Positions 55,268 through 64,000 of a stretch of 64,000 nucleotides of DNA are shown piece by piece; positions within the stretch are counted from its first letter, which is position 1; each line of letters opens with the position of its first letter. Location: contig CADBRV010000054.1 in assembly GCA_902797185.1 (NCBI GenBank), forward strand, positions 28,851 through 92,850, read 5' to 3'. Made by a program: the position numbers and the translations under genes. Below the pieces are notes generated by a model. It worked only from the letters and a program-made list of their open reading frames with translations, was not told the origin of the DNA and searched no databases. Origin of the DNA: an uncultured Lachnospiraceae bacterium (GTDB lineage Bacteria > Bacillota > Clostridia > Lachnospirales > Lachnospiraceae).

Positions 55268-57261
55268 TTTTTCTCTCCAGCCATCTCTTCCTGCATTTTC
55301 TTCAAAGAGAACATCTGGTCACGGAGCGATGCGGCCTGTTCGAAATCCAGGTCTGCGGCTGCCCGCTCCATCTTCCTGCGCACGTCTTTTACCAGCTTGT
55401 CCAGCTCTCCTTTGTTCATGGACTCCGGGTCCTTCTTGAACCGCAGTTCTTGTGTCGCCACTTTCTTGGAAATGGAAATCAGGTCCCGGACTTCCTTCTG
55501 GATGGTCTTGGGCGTAATGCCATGCTCCTTGTTATAAGCTTCCTGGATCTGCCTCCTCCTCCTGGTCTCGGAAATGGCCTGCTGCATGGAATCCGTCATC
55601 TGGTCTGCATACATGATGACATGTCCCTTTGCGTTACGGGCGGCACGGCCGATGGTCTGGATCAGGGAGGTTTCCGAACGCAGGAACCCTTCCTTGTCCG
55701 CGTCCAGAATCACGATCAGGGTGACTTCCGGGATATCCAGGCCTTCCCGGAGCAGGTTGATGCCCACCAGCACGTCAAATTTGTCCAGCCGGAGGTTGCG
55801 GATGATCTCGGTCCGCTCCATGGTATCGATATCGGAATGCAGGTACTGCACCCGGATCTGGATTTCCTTCAGGTATTCGGTCAAATCCTCCGCCATCTTT
55901 TTGGTCAAAGTGGTCACCAGGATCTTGCCGCCCTGCGCCGTCTCTTTCTTGATCTCGCCCACCAAATCGTCGATCTGGCCGGTGGCAGGGCGCACTTCCA
56001 CCTCCGGGTCCAGAAGGCCCGTGGGGCGGATAACCTGCTCGGCGCGAAGCATCTCATGTTCTTTTTCATATTCTCCCGGGGTCGCCGAAACGAAGAGCAT
56101 CTGGTCGATATGGCTTTCAAACTCTTCAAAATTAAGCGGCCGGTTGTCCATGGCGGAAGGCAGGCGGAACCCGTATTTTACCAATGTTTCCTTTCTGGAA
56201 CGGTCCCCATGGTACATCGCCCGGATCTGGGGGATCGTCATATGGGACTCGTCCACCATGATCATCAAATCCTCCGGGAAATAGTCCAGAAGGGTTTCCG
56301 GCGTAGAGCCTGGCGGACGAAGGGCCAGGTGGCGGGAATAATTTTCAATGCCGCTGCAGAAGCCGGTTTCCCGGAGCATCTCGATATCGAAATTGGTACG
56401 CTCGCTGATCCTCTGGGCTTCCAGGAGCTTGTCCTCGCTCTGGAAATGGCGGACCTGCTCCGCCAGCTCTTTTTCGATATTTTTGGTGGCAAGCTCGATC
56501 CTCTCCTGGGGGACGACATAATGGGAAGCCGGGAATATCGCCACATGCTCCCTCTCTTCCTTGACCTTGCCGGTTAAGACATCGGTGATACAGATCCGGT
56601 CGATTTCGTCGCCGAACCATTCCACCCGGATAGCCTCGTCGGACTGGTCCGCCGGGATGATCTCCAGCGTATCGCCCCGGACGCGGAACGTGCCCCTCTT
56701 AAAATCCATCTCGTTCCTGGTGTACTGGATATTCACCAGCTGCTGGATGACCTCGTCCCGGTCCTTTTCCATGCCCGGGCGCAGGGATACCATCATGTTG
56801 CGGAAATCCACAGGGGATCCCAAGCCATAGATGCAGGAAACACTGGATACAATAATGACATCCCGCCTCTCGATCAAGGATGCCGTCGCCGAAAGCCGCA
56901 GCTTGTCGATTTCTTCATTAATAGCGGAATCCTTCGCGATATAGGTATCCGTCTGGGGGACATACGCCTCCGGCTGGTAATAATCATAATAAGAAACAAA
57001 AAATTCCACCGCATTTTCCGGGAAAAATTCTTTAAATTCCCCGTAAAGCTGTGCCGCCAGGGTCTTATTGTGAGAAATGACCAGCGTGGGGCGGTTTAGC
57101 TCCGCAATCACGTTGGCCATTGTAAAAGTTTTTCCAGACCCTGTCGCTCCTAACAAGGTCTGGAACTGGTTGCCCTCCCGGAAACCGTCCACCAGCTTTT
57201 GGATGGCCTGTGGCTGGTCCCCCGTGGGCTTATATTTCGATACTAATTTAAAATGATCCAT
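55264..57261 (-). CDS. uvrB: Excinuclease ABC subunit B
   Basis: Helicase-like damage-verification subunit (665 residues). Walker A is GATGSGKT at 38-45, the beta-hairpin region is [13 protein letters not shown], motif II is VDESHMT, and the C-terminal UVR/UvrC-interaction helix contains [13 protein letters not shown]. The ATG abuts the secA stop codon (TAA then ATG), and its own stop overlaps uvrA. The uvrB-before-uvrA order is common in Gram-positives. Confidence 0.97.
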   Translation of the reverse strand: MDHFKLVSKYKPTGDQPQAIQKLVDGFREGNQFQTLLGATGSGKTFTMANVIAELNRPTLVISHNKTLAAQLYGEFKEFFPENAVEFFVSYYDYYQPEAYVPQTDTYIAKDSAINEEIDKLRLSATASLIERRDVIIVSSVSCIYGLGSPVDFRNMMVSLRPGMEKDRDEVIQQLVNIQYTRNEMDFKRGTFRVRGDTLEIIPADQSDEAIRVEWFGDEIDRICITDVLTGKVKEEREHVAIFPASHYVVPQERIELATKNIEKELAEQVRHFQSEDKLLEAQRISERTNFDIEMLRETGFCSGIENYSRHLALRPPGSTPETLLDYFPEDLMIMVDESHMTIPQIRAMYHGDRSRKETLVKYGFRLPSAMDNRPLNFEEFESHIDQMLFVSATPGEYEKEHEMLRAEQVIRPTGLLDPEVEVRPATGQIDDLVGEIKKETAQGGKILVTTLTKKMAEDLTEYLKEIQIRVQYLHSDIDTMERTEIIRNLRLDKFDVLVGINLLREGLDIPEVTLIVILDADKEGFLRSETSLIQTIGRAARNAKGHVIMYADQMTDSMQQAISETRRRRQIQEAYNKEHGITPKTIQKEVRDLISISKKVATQELRFKKDPESMNKGELDKLVKDVRRKMERAAADLDFEQAASLRDQMFSLKKMQEEMAGEKK

Positions 57262-59826
57262 TTAAGCCTTTCTGCCATGGCAATACTTGTACTTCAGGCC
57301 GCTGCCGCAGGGGCAGGGATCGTTGGGATAGATCTTCTTGGCTTCCCGGCGCACCGTCTTGGGCTCTTCGTCGTCCTTGTTGGTGCTGGTTTCCTTTGCC
57401 ACTTCCTCCCTCTCCACTTTTTCCTCGATGCGGATGTGGAACAGGAGCCGCAGCACGTCTTCCTGGATAGAGGAAAGCATGCTGTCGAACATGTCATAAC
57501 CTGCCAGCTTGTATTCTACCAGCGGATCCTTCTGTCCGTATGCCTGCAGGCCGATGCCCTGGCGCAGCTGCTCCATGTCATCAATATGGTTCATCCACTT
57601 CTGGTCAATGACACGCAGCAGCACGACACGCTCGATTTCCCTGAATTTTTCCATCTCCGGGAACTGGGCTTCCTTTGCCTCGTAAAGCTTGCCGGCTTCT
57701 TCTTTAATGCTGTGCTTGATCTCGCTGACGCTTAATTTGTCTGTATCTTCATGGGTGAGGGGCCTTATCGGGATGATGGGGACTAAAATCTCATTTAATT
57801 CATCCAGGTTCCGCTCCTGGGGCTCCACATCGTCTGACATGCAGGAGTCCACGGTATCTTCAATGACCTCGCTGATCATGTTGAAGATGTTGCTGCGCAT
57901 GCTGTCCCCTTCCAGGACTTTGCGCCGCTCGCCGTAAATAATGTCCCTCTGCTCGTTCATGACCTCGTCATATTCCAGCAGGTTCTTACGGATGCCGAAG
58001 TTGTTGGCCTCGATCTTCTTCTGTGCCTTCTCGATGGAGCTGGAAAGCATCTTATGCTGGATCTGCTCCCCTTCCGGAACGCCCAGGGCGTTGAACATGT
58101 CGATCATCTTCTCGGAACCGAACAGGCGCATCAGGTTGTCTTCCAGGGAAATGAAGAACTGGGATTCGCCCGGGTCTCCCTGTCGTCCGGAACGGCCACG
58201 CAGCTGGTTGTCGATTCGCCTGGACTCATGGCGCTCGGTGCCGATAATCCGAAGCCCTCCGGCCTGCCTGGCAATGTCATCCAGCTTGATATCGGTACCA
58301 CGGCCGGCCATGTTGGTGGCAATGGTGACTGCCCCGTGCTCACCGGCATGGGCAACGATCTCTGCCTCTTTTTCATGGTATTTGGCATTTAGTACCTGGT
58401 GCGGGATGCCCTTGCGGCGAAGCATCTGGCTGAGCAGCTCGGAAGTCTCGATGGTGGTGGTACCGACCAGTACAGGCTGCTGTTTCTCATGGGATTTGAC
58501 CACTTCTTCGATTACCGCGTTGTATTTTTCTTTTTTCGTCTTATAAACGGCATCTTCTTTGTCGACACGGATCACCGGCTTGTTGGTCGGGATCTCGATG
58601 ACGTCCATGCCGTAGATTTCACGGAATTCCTGCTCTTCGGTAAGGGCAGTACCGGTCATGCCGCATTTCTTGTCATATTTATTAAAGAAGTTCTGGAATG
58701 TGATGGTAGCCAGGGTCTTGCTTTCCCTTTTTACATCCACATGCTCCTTTGCCTCGATGGCCTGGTGCAGGCCGTCGGAATAACGGCGCCCCGGCATGAT
58801 ACGGCCGGTGAATTCATCGACAATCAGCACCTGCCCGTCTTTTACCACGTAATCCCTGTCCTTGAACATCAGATAGTGGGCGCGCAGCGCCAGGTTGATG
58901 TTGTGCTGGATCTCCAGGTTCTCCGCGTCTGCCAGGTTCTTGATATGGAAGAACTGCTCGACTTTCTTGACGCCCTGCTGGGTCAGCGTCACCAGCTTGT
59001 CCTTTTCATTTACGATAAAGTCGCCGCTCTCTTCCACTTCAATGCCCATGATGGCATCCATCTTGGAAAATTCCTGGCTGGCCTCGCCTTTCTGCAGCTG
59101 CCTGGCCAAAACGTCACACAGCTCATACAGACGGGTGGACTGGTCGCTCTGCCCGGAAATGATCAGGGGCGTCCTGGCCTCGTCGATCAATACCGAGTCT
59201 ACCTCGTCGATGATGGCATAATGGAGCCCCCGCTGTACCAACTGGTTCTCGTAAATTGCCATGTTGTCCCTCAGGTAGTCGAAACCGTCCTCGTTGTTCG
59301 TTACATAAGTGATGTCGCAGTTATAGGCTTTCTGGCGCTCTTCCCGCTCCATGCCGTTTAAAACTACGCCTACGGAAAGTCCCAGGAATTCGTGGACCTT
59401 TCCCATCCATTCCGCATCTCGCTTGGCCAGGTAGTCATTGACCGTGATGATGTGGACGCCCTTGCCTTCCAGGGCATTTAAATAGGCCGGAAGGGTGGAA
59501 ACCAGGGTTTTCCCTTCACCGGTCTTCATCTCGGCGATCCTGCCCTGATGGAGGATGACGCCGCCGATCAGCTGCACCCTGTAATGTTCCATGCCCAGCA
59601 CACGCTTGGCTGCTTCCCTTACTACCGCGAAGGCTTCCGGAAGCAGGTCATCCAGCGTCTCCCCGTCGGCGAGGCGCTTCTTAAATTCAATGGTCTTCCC
59701 CCTCAGTTGTTCATCGGTAAGGGCCCTCATGCTGTCGCGGTAGCTTTCAATCTTGTCTACGATCTTCTTAACCGGTTTCAGCTCATGGTCACTATGCGTG
59801 CCAAAAATTTTTGTTACAAAACTCAT
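57262..59826 (-). CDS. secA: Preprotein translocase ATPase SecA
   Basis: Motor of the general secretion pathway (854 residues). Walker A is MKTGEGKTL (about 100-108), preceded by [34 protein letters not shown] covers motif II and the following conserved block; the C-terminal SEC-C zinc motif [13 protein letters not shown] is present for SecB-like or membrane interaction. AAGGAGA lies 9 nt before the ATG. Upstream is a 586-bp interval with a candidate small RNA. Heads the secA-uvrB-uvrA gene run. Confidence 0.97.
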   Translation of the reverse strand: MSFVTKIFGTHSDHELKPVKKIVDKIESYRDSMRALTDEQLRGKTIEFKKRLADGETLDDLLPEAFAVVREAAKRVLGMEHYRVQLIGGVILHQGRIAEMKTGEGKTLVSTLPAYLNALEGKGVHIITVNDYLAKRDAEWMGKVHEFLGLSVGVVLNGMEREERQKAYNCDITYVTNNEDGFDYLRDNMAIYENQLVQRGLHYAIIDEVDSVLIDEARTPLIISGQSDQSTRLYELCDVLARQLQKGEASQEFSKMDAIMGIEVEESGDFIVNEKDKLVTLTQQGVKKVEQFFHIKNLADAENLEIQHNINLALRAHYLMFKDRDYVVKDGQVLIVDEFTGRIMPGRRYSDGLHQAIEAKEHVDVKRESKTLATITFQNFFNKYDKKCGMTGTALTEEQEFREIYGMDVIEIPTNKPVIRVDKEDAVYKTKKEKYNAVIEEVVKSHEKQQPVLVGTTTIETSELLSQMLRRKGIPHQVLNAKYHEKEAEIVAHAGEHGAVTIATNMAGRGTDIKLDDIARQAGGLRIIGTERHESRRIDNQLRGRSGRQGDPGESQFFISLEDNLMRLFGSEKMIDMFNALGVPEGEQIQHKMLSSSIEKAQKKIEANNFGIRKNLLEYDEVMNEQRDIIYGERRKVLEGDSMRSNIFNMISEVIEDTVDSCMSDDVEPQERNLDELNEILVPIIPIRPLTHEDTDKLSVSEIKHSIKEEAGKLYEAKEAQFPEMEKFREIERVVLLRVIDQKWMNHIDDMEQLRQGIGLQAYGQKDPLVEYKLAGYDMFDSMLSSIQEDVLRLLFHIRIEEKVEREEVAKETSTNKDDEEPKTVRREAKKIYPNDPCPCGSGLKYKYCHGRKA

Positions 59827-60124
59827 CTGTTATTGTCTCCTTGCTGCCCTTCTTTCCCATCCCCTGTTTACGTCCTGCCCTGGCGGCTCAAACGCAGCCC
59901 TGCCTTGGGGTATTGGGACCTGTGCCAATGTGCATCCTGCTCCCTTGCCCGGCATGGCTTATCAAAATGAAAGAAGCCTGCATGTTAAGGTAATTTGCTG
60001 TTTTCTTTTTCTGCTGCCTTTTTCCGTTCCGGATAAGCTTCCGGCGGGTCATGACAGATTGACCCACGTTAAATAGCATTTTAGCACCGCTATAAATTGA
60101 ATTCAATAGGCACTCCTTTGCAAC
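59827..60124. other. secA upstream region
   Basis: About 300 bp between the small-RNA terminator and secA. It contains the secA ribosome binding site; no clear promoter, gene or repeat was identified. Confidence 0.4.
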
Positions 60125-60277
60125 GAAAAAAGCCATGCACCCGATGTGCATGGCTTCTTTGGAAGTAGGTATTATGTACTTGTTAGTTGAAAAGGGGGAT
60201 GATGCATTTTCGATCTGCATCATGTCAATTCGAACGTCCCATCTTTTTGAGGGGGATGTAAATGGAACATCCTCTTG
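60125..60277 (-). ncRNA. Candidate structured small RNA ending in an intrinsic terminator
   Basis: A TATAAT -10 lies at 60284-60289 (minus strand, no good -35). Downstream are three hairpins: GGATGT/ACATCC (60254-60272), ATGATGCA/TGCATCAT with a 9-nt loop (60199-60223) and a terminator AAGCCATGCAC/GTGCATGGCTT followed by a T-run (60125-60156). No protein family matches the antisense or sense ORFs here. About 150 nt long if initiated near 60277. Identity unknown; it does not look like 6S, 4.5S or tmRNA. Confidence 0.5.
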
Positions 60278-60412
60278 ACAGTCATTATAGTAACATGTGC
60301 CCCTCAAGAATGGAAATGCCTGTTTCCGGTAGTTCTATACGCTTTGGGAATAGTTTGGCAATCTCCGCTTTAAGCCTGTTTCCTTTTGTTTATGATCCCC
60401 CGTGGCACCCTA

Positions 60413-61315
60413 TTACGCTTCACCGCTGATGAGCCAGGGCGTAGGCTGGGTCACGAACATGCTCTTCTTGTTGGTCTTTGCCACCGTGATCTGGAGGACT
60501 TCCGTGGTGCGGATCCCGTATTTCTCAAACAGGGACTGCATCCTGGAAAGGGTATCCAGCTCCAGGGTATAAATGATGAACTGCATATGCGGGTTCTTCT
60601 TCAAAAGGTCGCGGATCTGCTCCTCCATCTTGTCGGAAGCCACGATAAAGGCAAGCCTCGGCTCCGGCAGGTTCCGCAGGGTTTCCGGCTTTACGTCCGG
60701 CACGATTTCCACGTTATGCACGCCGAACTTGTCCACGTTCTCCCCCATGGAAACCAAAGACCCCTGGTCGGTCTCCACGGCGATGATGGTCCCTTCCCAG
60801 GCCATCATGGCTGCCTCGATGACGATGCTTTCCCCGGTGACGATACAGACCACGTCCTCCGCGTCCACGCTGAGCTTGCTCATGATGACGGCACGGATCT
60901 CATTGCCCACATAATTGATGGGCCCCGGCGTGAAGTTCTCATTCGGGATGCCGATCTTGAAGGATTCATGGGCATCCGGGTTCTCGATCAGAAGGGCGGT
61001 GGGCCCGGACAATTCGTCATCAATCATGTCCCGGATCAGCTTGCGGTCTACGGAAGATCCCGGCTCGGTGCCTGTGCCTACCAGGACTTTGCAGTTTGCC
61101 AGACCGGCTTCCCAAAGCACATAGCAGATATCCTTCTGGGATTCATCCGCAAAAAGCAGCACGTAATGGTTCATCTCGATGGCTGGCCGCACATTGCCCA
61201 TCTTCTCGCAGATATTGAGGATCTTGACCTGCTCGATATTTAAATTGGCCAGGTCCGCGTAATACCCAAGCCAATCCAGCATCTGTTTTGTCGTAAAAGT
61301 TTCTTTCTTTGCCAT
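60413..61315 (-). CDS. CbiE/CbiT-like (CobL-type) protein with degenerate SAM-binding site
   Basis: A 300-residue protein. The second half follows the layout of CbiT (precorrin C15-methyltransferase/decarboxylase): VVCIVTGESIVIEAAMM aligns with the GxGTG motif-I region but lacks the glycines, then GTIIAVETDQGSLVSMGENVD and KFGVHNVEIVPD (motif II-III). The first half vaguely resembles the CbiE tetrapyrrole-methylase domain. No cobalamin genes are nearby. It is therefore probably a non-catalytic or re-purposed relative. An AGGCTCTTT-type weak purine stretch precedes the ATG. It lies 55 bp downstream of the P-type ATPase and is likely co-transcribed. Confidence 0.6.
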   Translation of the reverse strand: MAKKETFTTKQMLDWLGYYADLANLNIEQVKILNICEKMGNVRPAIEMNHYVLLFADESQKDICYVLWEAGLANCKVLVGTGTEPGSSVDRKLIRDMIDDELSGPTALLIENPDAHESFKIGIPNENFTPGPINYVGNEIRAVIMSKLSVDAEDVVCIVTGESIVIEAAMMAWEGTIIAVETDQGSLVSMGENVDKFGVHNVEIVPDVKPETLRNLPEPRLAFIVASDKMEEQIRDLLKKNPHMQFIIYTLELDTLSRMQSLFEKYGIRTTEVLQITVAKTNKKSMFVTQPTPWLISGEA

Positions 61316-61370
61316 AAAGAGCCTCCCGTTTTCTCACTTTCCACAATTATACCAGTCTTTCCCTGTGGAT

Positions 61371-63770
61371 TCACCCTTTCCTGCGCTTTTTGTTCTTTTT
61401 CTGCCGGCGCTGCGAAAAAGATTCCAGTGCTTCCGCCGCCCTGGTCAGATAGCGCATAAACGGCTCCGTGGCGATGGCAAAGAGCACAAACAGCATGATA
61501 CATTTTTCGGACACATAACGGATGGAAAACAAATCATGCATAAAGTACGCGCAGAAGCAGAACCCGGCGATGCAGGAAAACACGACGATGGCATGATAGC
61601 GGTTCATGGGCCTTGTCATATAGAACAGGATCATAAAGCCTACAATGGCCATCAGGAAGGTAGACGCCACGGAAATATCCGTGCTGGATACTTGAAACAC
61701 CCGGCCGAACACGACCAGCATGGAAATCACAAAAAAATTGGTCAGGGCTGCGGGCATGGCCCGGATAATGACTTTGCTGAAAAAGGTCCCTGATACCGGC
61801 TTGTCATTGGGCTCCATGGCCAGGAAGAAGCCGGGGATGCCGATATTGAACACGCTGATCAAAGTCAGCTGGGACGGCTGCAGCGGGAAGGATATCACGC
61901 TGACAATCGAGAACAGCGCCAGCAGCATGGAGAATATGTTCTTTACAAGGAACAAAATAGAAGAACGCTGGATGTTATTCACGACTTTGCGCCCTTCCGA
62001 TACGACCTGGGGCATATGGGAAAAATCCGAATCCAAAAGCACCACCTGGGCTGCCTGCACTGCCGCGTCAGAGCCTGCCGCCATGGCTACGGAGCAGTCC
62101 GCCGCCTTCATGGCCAGGATGTCATTGACGCCGTCACCGGTCATGGCCACTGTATGGCCTTCCCGCTTCATGGCGCGGATCAGCTTCTGCTTCTGCTCCG
62201 GCGTAGTCCGCCCAAATACCGTGTATTGGGAAGCGGCTTCCTTCAGCTCCTCGTCTGTCTTCAGGGTAGATGCGTCCACATATTTCTCCGCATCGGGGAT
62301 CTGTGCGCTTTTTGCCACTTCCGACACGGTCATGGCATGGTCGCCGGAAATCACCTTTACCTGCACGCCCTGCTCTTTAAAATACCGGAATGTCTCCACC
62401 GCGTTTTCCCGGATGGGGTTCTGCAGCAGCACAAAAAGCAGTGGCTCTACCGTCTGCTCCTTTGCCAGCGGGGTGCCTTCTTCCAGCAGCTCCTTCCCTG
62501 TATATTTCGCAAATACCATGACCCGGAGGCCTTTCCCGGCATAGCCTTCGATCTCCTCCTGGTACTGGCCGTACAAATCGCCGAGTACGTTTTCCGGGGC
62601 ACCAAGCAGGTACTGCCCTTCCTCCCCGAAAGAAACGCTTCCATATTTATATTTGGAAGCAAAGGGGATGTAGAAGCTGCAGCCCTCCCGCTTCTCTTCC
62701 GCCTTCAGGGAAAAATAGTCCCGAATAGCCTTCATGGACATATTGTCATCGGGAATTGCCCGGGCATAGCGTTTCAAAAGGGCTTTGGCATCTTCCATGC
62801 CCCCTTTTTCCTGCTTCCCTTCTCCCTGCCCGGATGGCGCTACAATGTCTGTCACCAGCATGGAGGTATCGGTAATGGTCCCGGTCTTATCCACACATAA
62901 GGTATCGACCCTGGCCAGGGTCTCGGTGCTTTTCATATCGTGGAGCATGACTTTTTTTGTTGCCAGAAGCGCCGCCGAAACCGCCAGCGCCACGCTGGCC
63001 AAGAGGTACATCCCTTCCGGGATCATGCCGATGAGGGCTGCCACCATGCTTTCCACGGAAGCGCGGAAGCTTTCCCCTTTGACAATATAGCCCTGGTAGA
63101 ACATCACGATGCCAATCGGGATGATGACGATGCCCACTGCCACGATCAGGCGGTTAATGGAACGGATCATCTGGGACTCTTCCCTGGTTTTGGACTGTTT
63201 TGCCTTTTTCATCAGGCGGGCCGCGTAAGCGTCTTCCCCGACCTTCGTAAGTTCCGCTTTGCATTCCCCGGATACGAGAAAAGACCCGCTTAAAAGGGTA
63301 TCCCCTTCCTTCTTTTCAATCTCGTCCGCCTCGCCGGTCAGGAGGGATTCATTGACATTGGCCTCCCCTTCGACCACTTCCGCGTCTGCCGGGATCTGGC
63401 TGCCGGCGGATAAAACCACCACGTCCCCCAGCACCAGTTCGTGTATCGGGATATCCTGCTGCTGCCCGTCACGGATGGCCTTTGCCGTAGGCTGGTTCAG
63501 CAGGGAAAGCTGGTCCAGTACCTTCTTTGCGTGGATTTCCTGTACAATGCCGATCAGGGTATTCAAAATAATGACCGGCAGGAACGTCAGGCTGTTGTAA
63601 GACCCTGCCATGACACAGAGGATGGCCAGTACCAGGAAAATCAGGTTGAAATAAGTGCAGACGTTTTCCCTGACAATCTGCCCGGTGGTTTTCGCGCTTT
63701 TATCCACCTGGACATTGGCCTGCCCTTTTTCCATCCGTTCCCGTGCCTGCTCACTGGTTAAACCCGTCAT
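61371..63770 (-). CDS. P-type cation-transporting ATPase (HAD-IC family, CtpE-like)
   Basis: A 799-residue P-type ATPase without an N-terminal heavy-metal domain. Phosphorylated Asp294 lies in CVDKTGTIT; the actuator motif is LLTGEAD (TGEA instead of TGES); the ion-site helix 4 has IPEGMYLLAS; and the hinge is MTGDGVNDILAMKAADCSVAM. About ten membrane helices. The PEGM motif and overall form resemble CtpE-type (Ca2+) pumps of Gram-positives; ion specificity is inferred only. Repeat copy G lies in its leader. Confidence 0.9.
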   Translation of the reverse strand: MTGLTSEQARERMEKGQANVQVDKSAKTTGQIVRENVCTYFNLIFLVLAILCVMAGSYNSLTFLPVIILNTLIGIVQEIHAKKVLDQLSLLNQPTAKAIRDGQQQDIPIHELVLGDVVVLSAGSQIPADAEVVEGEANVNESLLTGEADEIEKKEGDTLLSGSFLVSGECKAELTKVGEDAYAARLMKKAKQSKTREESQMIRSINRLIVAVGIVIIPIGIVMFYQGYIVKGESFRASVESMVAALIGMIPEGMYLLASVALAVSAALLATKKVMLHDMKSTETLARVDTLCVDKTGTITDTSMLVTDIVAPSGQGEGKQEKGGMEDAKALLKRYARAIPDDNMSMKAIRDYFSLKAEEKREGCSFYIPFASKYKYGSVSFGEEGQYLLGAPENVLGDLYGQYQEEIEGYAGKGLRVMVFAKYTGKELLEEGTPLAKEQTVEPLLFVLLQNPIRENAVETFRYFKEQGVQVKVISGDHAMTVSEVAKSAQIPDAEKYVDASTLKTDEELKEAASQYTVFGRTTPEQKQKLIRAMKREGHTVAMTGDGVNDILAMKAADCSVAMAAGSDAAVQAAQVVLLDSDFSHMPQVVSEGRKVVNNIQRSSILFLVKNIFSMLLALFSIVSVISFPLQPSQLTLISVFNIGIPGFFLAMEPNDKPVSGTFFSKVIIRAMPAALTNFFVISMLVVFGRVFQVSSTDISVASTFLMAIVGFMILFYMTRPMNRYHAIVVFSCIAGFCFCAYFMHDLFSIRYVSEKCIMLFVLFAIATEPFMRYLTRAAEALESFSQRRQKKNKKRRKG

Positions 63771-64000
63771 AGAAAGCCTCCTTCCCCGGAGATATATACC
63801 ATTCTTTATCGTAAGGAGGAACCCCCTTCTGCGAGAGGATCCCGTACGATGCGGAATACATTGCCTGGCCTTAGAAAATGTATAGGATTTATCTTAACAT
63901 ACATTTCCCGCTGCTATGCACACAACTTTCACTTTTCACTTTTCTTCCCTATTTGCCTTTCTTTTCCAAGAACGGCCTTTCACGAATTACCCGGCCGTGC
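63771..64000. other. Upstream region of the P-type ATPase gene
   Basis: Contains repeat copy G and an AT-rich stretch with inverted AATGTAT/ATACATT arms (about 63877-63905) that could be an operator. No gene begins before the window edge. Confidence 0.35.
63808..63856 (+). repeat. Degenerate dispersed repeat, hairpin 1 only (copy G)
   Basis: ATCGTAAGGAGG ... GGATCCCGTACGATGCGGAAT; the outer arms remain, the GCGGG core is altered, and the later modules are absent. It lies 37 bp upstream of the P-type ATPase start. Confidence 0.7.

Noticed and set aside
58399..59361. 320-residue plus-strand ORF opposite secA
   Set aside because: Antisense shadow of a fully intact SecA frame.
59888..60307. 139-residue minus-strand ORF over the candidate small RNA
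   Set aside because: Runs through a terminator hairpin, has no ribosome binding site and no family similarity.

Overview
This window looks like chromosomal DNA of a moderately GC-rich Clostridia bacterium, most probably family Lachnospiraceae. The evidence is the order of the housekeeping blocks (tig-clpP-clpX-engB; rpmE-DUF1385-prmC-prfA; secA-uvrB-uvrA), Gram-positive AAGGAGG ribosome binding sites, a CdaA/CdaR pair, a RecD2-type helicase, NADP-type glutamate dehydrogenase, and tRNA genes without an encoded CCA. Most genes lie on the minus strand. No prophage, CRISPR array, rRNA operon or complete insertion sequence was seen.

Layout. 1-4581: protein quality control (engB 5' part, clpX, clpP, trigger factor, a DJ-1/PfpI protein). 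4731-8195: a SstT-type Na+/serine-threonine symporter, tRNA-Leu(UAG), an AT-rich stretch with two tiny overlapping ORFs, and a MATE exporter. 8426-11909: translation termination and ribosome genes (prfA, prmC, DUF1385 membrane protein, rpmE) behind tRNA-Leu with an unusual AAG anticodon and a consensus promoter. 12341-21417: single genes (acyltransferase 3, Mrp, CDF transporter, glutamate dehydrogenase, cytidylate-kinase-like protein, ECF S-component, Hsp33). 21624-25451: small exporter, two aminotransferases (one HisC), YbaK deacylase. 25666-31416: a 1280-residue ABC ATPase-FtsX fusion and an HtrA protease with a Q/G-rich cytoplasmic tail. 31942-39842: a CDP-glycerol/teichoic-acid-like polymer locus with four CDP-glycerol transferase paralogues, a TagD-type cytidylyltransferase, a sugar-transferase/GT2 fusion and a Crh-like HPr. 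40160-43234: c-di-AMP synthesis (cdaR, cdaA) and comF. 43536-48340: a four-gene sugar ABC importer. 48835-59826: recD2, mreB, uvrA, uvrB, secA. 60125-63770: a candidate small RNA, a degenerate CbiT-like protein and a P-type ATPase.

The most striking undescribed structure is a dispersed, modular palindromic repeat. There are seven copies carrying the first hairpin and five internal-module or truncated copies, all essentially intergenic. Paired substitutions keep the stems intact in different copies, which argues for selection on, or propagation through, a folded form. One copy supplies the stop codon and last residues of a CDP-glycerol transferase gene; others sit in 5' leaders (cytidylate-kinase-like, HPr-like, ECF, P-type ATPase). 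A second family of very long near-perfect hairpins flanks gdhA and follows the ECF gene.

Functional themes. The cell-envelope polymer operon begins with a Crh-like HPr (Gln15, Ser46), which would permit carbon-status input. The adjacent cdaA/cdaR locus, mreB, HtrA and the ABC-FtsX fusion add envelope homeostasis. ClpXP, trigger factor, Hsp33 and SecA form the proteostasis and export set.
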